Assembly (NCBI GenBank): GCA_965200145.1
Contig: CBDATG010000002.1
Coordinates: forward strand, 1,302,001-1,366,000
Length of the DNA: 64,000 bases
Direction: 5' to 3'
DNA from: CBDATG01 sp965200145
GTDB taxonomy: Bacteria > Chloroflexota > Dehalococcoidia > Lucifugimonadales > Lucifugimonadaceae
Numbering within the stretch: the first letter of the stretch is position 1; each line of letters opens with the position of its first letter. Shown here in pieces: positions 60,689 to 64,000 of the stretch. The translations under genes were made by a program, and so were the position numbers. The notes below the pieces were generated by a model. That model ran no database searches. It saw only the letters and a list, made by a program, of their open reading frames with translations, and had not been told where the DNA came from.

Positions 60689-62278
60689 TTAACTCGTGGG
60701 GGCGTTCGTCTTTGTGCGGCGTAGTGCTTCGTTCCAGCCTGCTAGTAGTGTGGCACGGCGGGACTCGGACATATCGGGTTCGTAGCGGTGTGCTACACGG
60801 CGCAGGTTGGATAGCTCGCGTTCCGATTTCCAGATGCCGGCACCACGCCCGGCAAGGAATGCGGCGCCCAAGGCTGTCGTCTCGTCTACGGCGGGAACTT
60901 CGATTGGTATCCCGAGGATGTCAGCCTGGAACTGCATCAGGAACGGGTTGCGGCTCTGGCCGCCGTCTGCGCGCATCGGCTTGTCGGATGACCTGTTGTG
61001 CACCCTGAGGTGACCTTTGATCAACTGGACGACGTCGTGCACTTGGTATGCCGTCGATTCGAGCGCGGCGCGGGCTATGTGCTGTGCTCCGGTGCCGCGT
61101 GAGATTCCAGTGATGGATGCACGCGCGTTCGGGTCCCAGTGCGGCGAGCCCAGCCCTGTAAAGGCTGGCACGAAGTAGACGCCATCGTTGTCGCCGGCGA
61201 GCAATGCCATGTCGTTAGTGTCTGCCGGGTCATCGATGATGCCGAGCTGGTCGCGCAGCCACTGGACAGTGGAGCCGGTCGCGAATACGGAGCCCTCAGA
61301 TGCGTATGACCTCTGACCGCCGACTTGCCAACCCACGGTGAACAGCAGTCCGGATGAATCGGGTTCGCTAGAGGATGAATGTGAAGGGCGCGTATGGCGA
61401 AACGTCGTCTGGGAGTTGCCACCGGCGTTAGCTAAGATGAATGCGCCAGTGCCGTAGGTGCACTTGAGGTCGCCGCGATTGAAACATGCCTGTCCGTAAG
61501 TGGCAGCCTGCTGGTCGCCGGCGACACCGGTGATAGGGATAGGCCTGCCAAACACGCTGGGATGCGTCTCAGCGAACATGCCGGCCGATGGCAGCACATC
61601 TGGCAGACAGACCTCTGGGATGTTGAAGAGGCTCAACAGGTCGTCGTCCCAAGTCAGACCGTGGATGTCGAACAACATGGTGCGGCTGGCGTTGGAGACA
61701 TCGGTCTGGTGTGGGACAGCGCCGACGGTGCCGCCGGCAATATCGCGGCATAGCTGGTCAATCAGCCAAGCGTCAACATTGCCGACGCGTATCTCTCCGC
61801 GCTCTGCACGCGCCCTGATATCCGGAACAGCTAGGTTGTTGAGCATCCACTCGATCTTGGAAGCTGAGAAGTAAGGATCGATGACCAAACCGGTCGTGGA
61901 CCAGACGTGTGAGCCGTGGCAGGTGTCGATCAGGTCGCCGCATCTCTGCGCTGTCCGTCGGTCCTGCCACACGATCGCGTTTGAGATCGGAGTACCTGTG
62001 CGTGCTTCCCATGCCACCGTCGTCTCGCGTTGCACCGCGAGTCCGATGGCGGCGATCGATTCGCTACTGGACGTTGCCTGCTTCACCGCTTCCTGCGCAA
62101 CTCCAATAGTGGTCTCGGCAAGTTCCACGGGGTCCTGCTCGACCCAGCCAGGGCGCGGATAGGCCTGCTTGATTTCCGCCGCCGTCTTGGACAGAATGTT
62201 CGCTGCGTCGTCGAACACGATTGCACGGCTTGAGGTCGTGCCTTGGTCTATCGCCAGTATGAGATTGCGTTGCGTCAT
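60689..62278 (-). CDS. glpK: glycerol kinase
   Basis: GlpK phosphorylates glycerol to sn-glycerol-3-phosphate. The 529-residue protein has the FGGY-kinase signatures: AIDQGTTSSRAIVFD, EQDPVELAETT, AIVWQDRRTAQRC, GVAGDQQAATYGQACFNRGD, CTYGTGAFILANAGG, FVPAFTGLGSPHWDPNARAS and MRADGGQSRNPFLMQFQADI. It is slightly long because of a Ser-rich insertion (HTRPSHSSSSEPDSS) after the TYGTG region. ATG at 62278 is chosen over an upstream start. With gpsA in the same window, glycerol phosphate can be made by two routes. Confidence 0.94.
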   Translation of the reverse strand: MTQRNLILAIDQGTTSSRAIVFDDAANILSKTAAEIKQAYPRPGWVEQDPVELAETTIGVAQEAVKQATSSSESIAAIGLAVQRETTVAWEARTGTPISNAIVWQDRRTAQRCGDLIDTCHGSHVWSTTGLVIDPYFSASKIEWMLNNLAVPDIRARAERGEIRVGNVDAWLIDQLCRDIAGGTVGAVPHQTDVSNASRTMLFDIHGLTWDDDLLSLFNIPEVCLPDVLPSAGMFAETHPSVFGRPIPITGVAGDQQAATYGQACFNRGDLKCTYGTGAFILANAGGNSQTTFRHTRPSHSSSSEPDSSGLLFTVGWQVGGQRSYASEGSVFATGSTVQWLRDQLGIIDDPADTNDMALLAGDNDGVYFVPAFTGLGSPHWDPNARASITGISRGTGAQHIARAALESTAYQVHDVVQLIKGHLRVHNRSSDKPMRADGGQSRNPFLMQFQADILGIPIEVPAVDETTALGAAFLAGRGAGIWKSERELSNLRRVAHRYEPDMSESRRATLLAGWNEALRRTKTNAPTS

Positions 62279-62405
62279 GAAACTCGCCTTATTCCAAGCT
62301 ACAGGGCGCGAACGAACGTTGGTAGGTGTCGCGCGATTACTGCATGATTGCGGTCGGCGGTTGTATATTTGGATTAGTTGGACATTAGAGGAAGGAGCAA
62401 TTCGC

Positions 62406-62876
62406 ATGGTACAAGCTGCAATAGGACAGGCGGATACAGAGGTCGAGGTTCAGTTCGACGACTGCTACTATCACATTGATCTGGCCCAGTATGAGCGGGA
62501 CGGTGCATCGTATGAATTCATGATCTGGCAGCGTCTCTGTTGGGAGGGCTCTTGCACCTTGTGCAAGGCTCGGACTGGTCCGAAACCTGTGATGCCAGTG
62601 AAGATGCGAAACTCGAAGTCGATATTCGCCGCGATCAAGCAGTGTGCCAAGCAGGACAACTTCATCTTACCTAAAATCTCGACGTCAGAGGCTGTGTTCC
62701 GCATCTTGTTGCGCAACGGGAACGAGCCGATGCGCCTGTCCCAGATAATCGACGAGCTCGTCTTGTCGTGGGAAGAGGTCATTTCGTTCAAGACGACCAA
62801 CCCAGCCTCGTTGCAACAGATGCTGGACAGCGAGAACGAATACCGAATTAGCCGTACCGAAGCCCCCGCTGAGTGA
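62406..62876 (+). CDS. unknown protein with a Cys cluster and possible winged-helix C-terminus
   Basis: The 156-residue protein starts at ATG 62406 after AAGGAG. The N-terminal half has WQRLCWEGSCTLCKARTG, with C45, C50 and C53 as possible metal ligands. The C-terminal half (SEAVFRILLRNGNEPMRLSQ, then IIDELVLSWEEVISFK) looks like a winged helix, as in HARE-HTH-type domains. I do not recognise the family. It is divergent from glpK. Confidence 0.6.
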   Translation: MVQAAIGQADTEVEVQFDDCYYHIDLAQYERDGASYEFMIWQRLCWEGSCTLCKARTGPKPVMPVKMRNSKSIFAAIKQCAKQDNFILPKISTSEAVFRILLRNGNEPMRLSQIIDELVLSWEEVISFKTTNPASLQQMLDSENEYRISRTEAPAE

Positions 62877-62979
62877 GTCGCGGCACATGTGTCGGGCCGC
62901 ATCGGCGGAACGATACGCCGGATGTCAACGGGGTTGAAGCGACAGGACTCTGGCGAGTGATCTAAGGCAGGGTGTCACC

Positions 62980-64000
62980 GTGGAGGAACTGGCAGGGAGA
63001 CAGGATTTCTGGAACATCGGGTATCCCCTGCTGGGCTCGCTGGTCTACCTCGTCGCCCCGGTTGCCTTGGCGGCCATCGCGTACGGACTGTACCGTCGGT
63101 CGAGGATCTGGCGATTAGGTAAGCCCTTCGAAGAACTGGGAAGTCACAGGGACCGGCTCCGAGCGTTCCTGCGAAGCGGAGGTGTAGGGGTCGGCGGCCA
63201 CGGCAAGTGGCATGTCAGGTCGGAGCTGTACGGCAGCGTGATGCACTTCTCGCTGTTCTGGGGATTCGCAGTGCTGGTGCTGGCGACTACGATTGCCGCG
63301 ATTGAGTTTAATGTTGAGGAGTATCTAGGGTTCAGAGTCCCCACTGCCTACTACCGCGTCCAGTTCGGCTTCGTGTGGGACATACTCGGCGGCGGATTAG
63401 CGACAGTAGGTCTCGTAATGGCGGCATGGCGTAGGTATGCGTTGCGGCCGGAGCGCCTCAACACCTTCGCAGATGATGCGGCGGTGCTGACCTATCTGGG
63501 TATGTTGCTGCTGACAGGATTCGCTCTGGAAGGGCTGAGGGTCGGCGCCACCGAGCTCAACCCCGCGTCTGAGTTTTACGCCCCCGATGTCGCCATCTGG
63601 TCGCCGATCGGTTGGGCGTTCGCTCAAGCGTTTCTGGCGGTCGGATTATCAACATCGGCCATGGTGTCAGCGCATGCTGTGTTGTGGTGGTTTCACGCCC
63701 TGGTATTCGTTGCGGGTATCGCATACTTGGCCATCGGGTTTGGCAAGCTGGCGCATATCTTCGTCTCGCCGCTCAACATCTATCTGAAGCCGCTCCGGCC
63801 GAGCGGCGCATTGCCATCCGCGGGCGACCTGATGACCGCAGAACGCTTCGGCGCATCCGATGTTGGAGATTGGACCAGCCAGCAGCTGCTGAGCTACGAC
63901 GCGTGCACCAACTGCGGCCGATGCGAAACGCAATGCCCTGCATGGTCAACAGGCAAGCCGCTGTCCCCTAGGAAAGTGATACAGGACCTGCGCGCCTACA
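62980..64000 (+). CDS. membrane iron-sulfur oxidoreductase, NarI-like plus 4Fe-4S, partial
   Basis: The frame opens at GTG 62980 after AAGGCAGGG and runs off the window at 340 codons. Residues 20-280 hold about five transmembrane helices with His residues in positions typical of NarI-type cytochrome b (ELYGSVMHFSLFWGFAVLVL, SAHAVLWWFHALVFVAGIAY). CTNCGRCETQCPAW at 309-322 binds a 4Fe-4S cluster. This layout is known from EtfD/heterodisulfide-reductase-like proteins that pass electrons to quinone, for example from electron-transfer flavoprotein. The C-terminal part, expected to have CCG domains, is outside the window. Confidence 0.82.
   Translation, partial: MEELAGRQDFWNIGYPLLGSLVYLVAPVALAAIAYGLYRRSRIWRLGKPFEELGSHRDRLRAFLRSGGVGVGGHGKWHVRSELYGSVMHFSLFWGFAVLVLATTIAAIEFNVEEYLGFRVPTAYYRVQFGFVWDILGGGLATVGLVMAAWRRYALRPERLNTFADDAAVLTYLGMLLLTGFALEGLRVGATELNPASEFYAPDVAIWSPIGWAFAQAFLAVGLSTSAMVSAHAVLWWFHALVFVAGIAYLAIGFGKLAHIFVSPLNIYLKPLRPSGALPSAGDLMTAERFGASDVGDWTSQQLLSYDACTNCGRCETQCPAWSTGKPLSPRKVIQDLRAY

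Overview
This window looks like a chromosomal contig of a Chloroflexota bacterium, probably Dehalococcoidia or SAR202-like. That placement is an inference. It rests on the der-plsY-gpsA block, the coiled-coil/coaD/rsmD block, an enolase-superfamily plus sulfatase-fold gene set, a DUF362 protein, frequent GTG/TTG starts and the overall protein character. No rRNA gene was found to settle it. Both tRNA genes (Gly-CCC and Ala-GGC) encode their CCA ends.

Layout. 1-4280: a leftward housekeeping block (small ORF, gpsA, plsY, der, argF). 4423-11446: an accessory stretch with a DGQHR-GIY-YIG pair and two divergent HigBA-like toxin-antitoxin operons, each with an antitoxin fused to an M78/ImmA-type peptidase. 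These flank a thiolase-like/DUF35/NIPSNAP metabolic cluster. 11594-20910: panB, a formamidase/methyltransferase/VOC/aminotransferase run, a CAP-domain secreted protein, a rhamnonate-dehydratase-like enolase, a sulfatase-fold enzyme with Thr at the formylglycine position, and two PaREP1/HEPN-like genes. 21050-36616: mfd, rny, a MoeB/ThiF enzyme, an Rrf2 regulator, ribosomal L25, tRNA-Gly, a cysteine synthase, an amidase, an SDR, uvrA and a thioesterase. 36638-38244: a PmeII-like restriction-modification pair. 38841-43172: DUF362, amidohydrolase, ornithine-cyclodeaminase-like and hydroxyacid dehydrogenase genes. 43279-44862: a DNA methyltransferase fused to an HNH nuclease. 45153-52230: a coiled-coil protein, coaD, rsmD, lysS, an SDH-family Clp-fold serine protease cassette with duplicated small genes, and serS. 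52220-57826: a 1868-residue LPXTG surface protein. 57965-64000: a histidine-decarboxylase-like gene, a double-ACT protein, an Nmad2-like gene, tRNA-Ala, glpK, an unknown gene, and a truncated membrane iron-sulfur oxidoreductase.

Three structural themes stand out. (1) A family of seven palindromic intergenic repeats has iterated AGGAT boxes in one arm and ATCCT boxes in the other. It supplies the last codons and stop of three genes, including the basic tail of the LPXTG sorting signal. (2) At two unrelated housekeeping genes (lysS and the ACT gene) the 3' end of the gene is duplicated next to a convergent accessory gene whose own stop abuts or overlaps the duplicated host stop. This looks like att-site or 3'-end-targeted cassette insertion without a visible integrase. 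(3) Both HigBA operons have a -10-like hexamer exactly six bases before the toxin start codon, which suggests leaderless transcripts. A nine-C homopolymer in codons 5-8 of the surface-protein gene is a candidate phase-variation switch. No CRISPR array, transposase, integrase or rRNA was seen.
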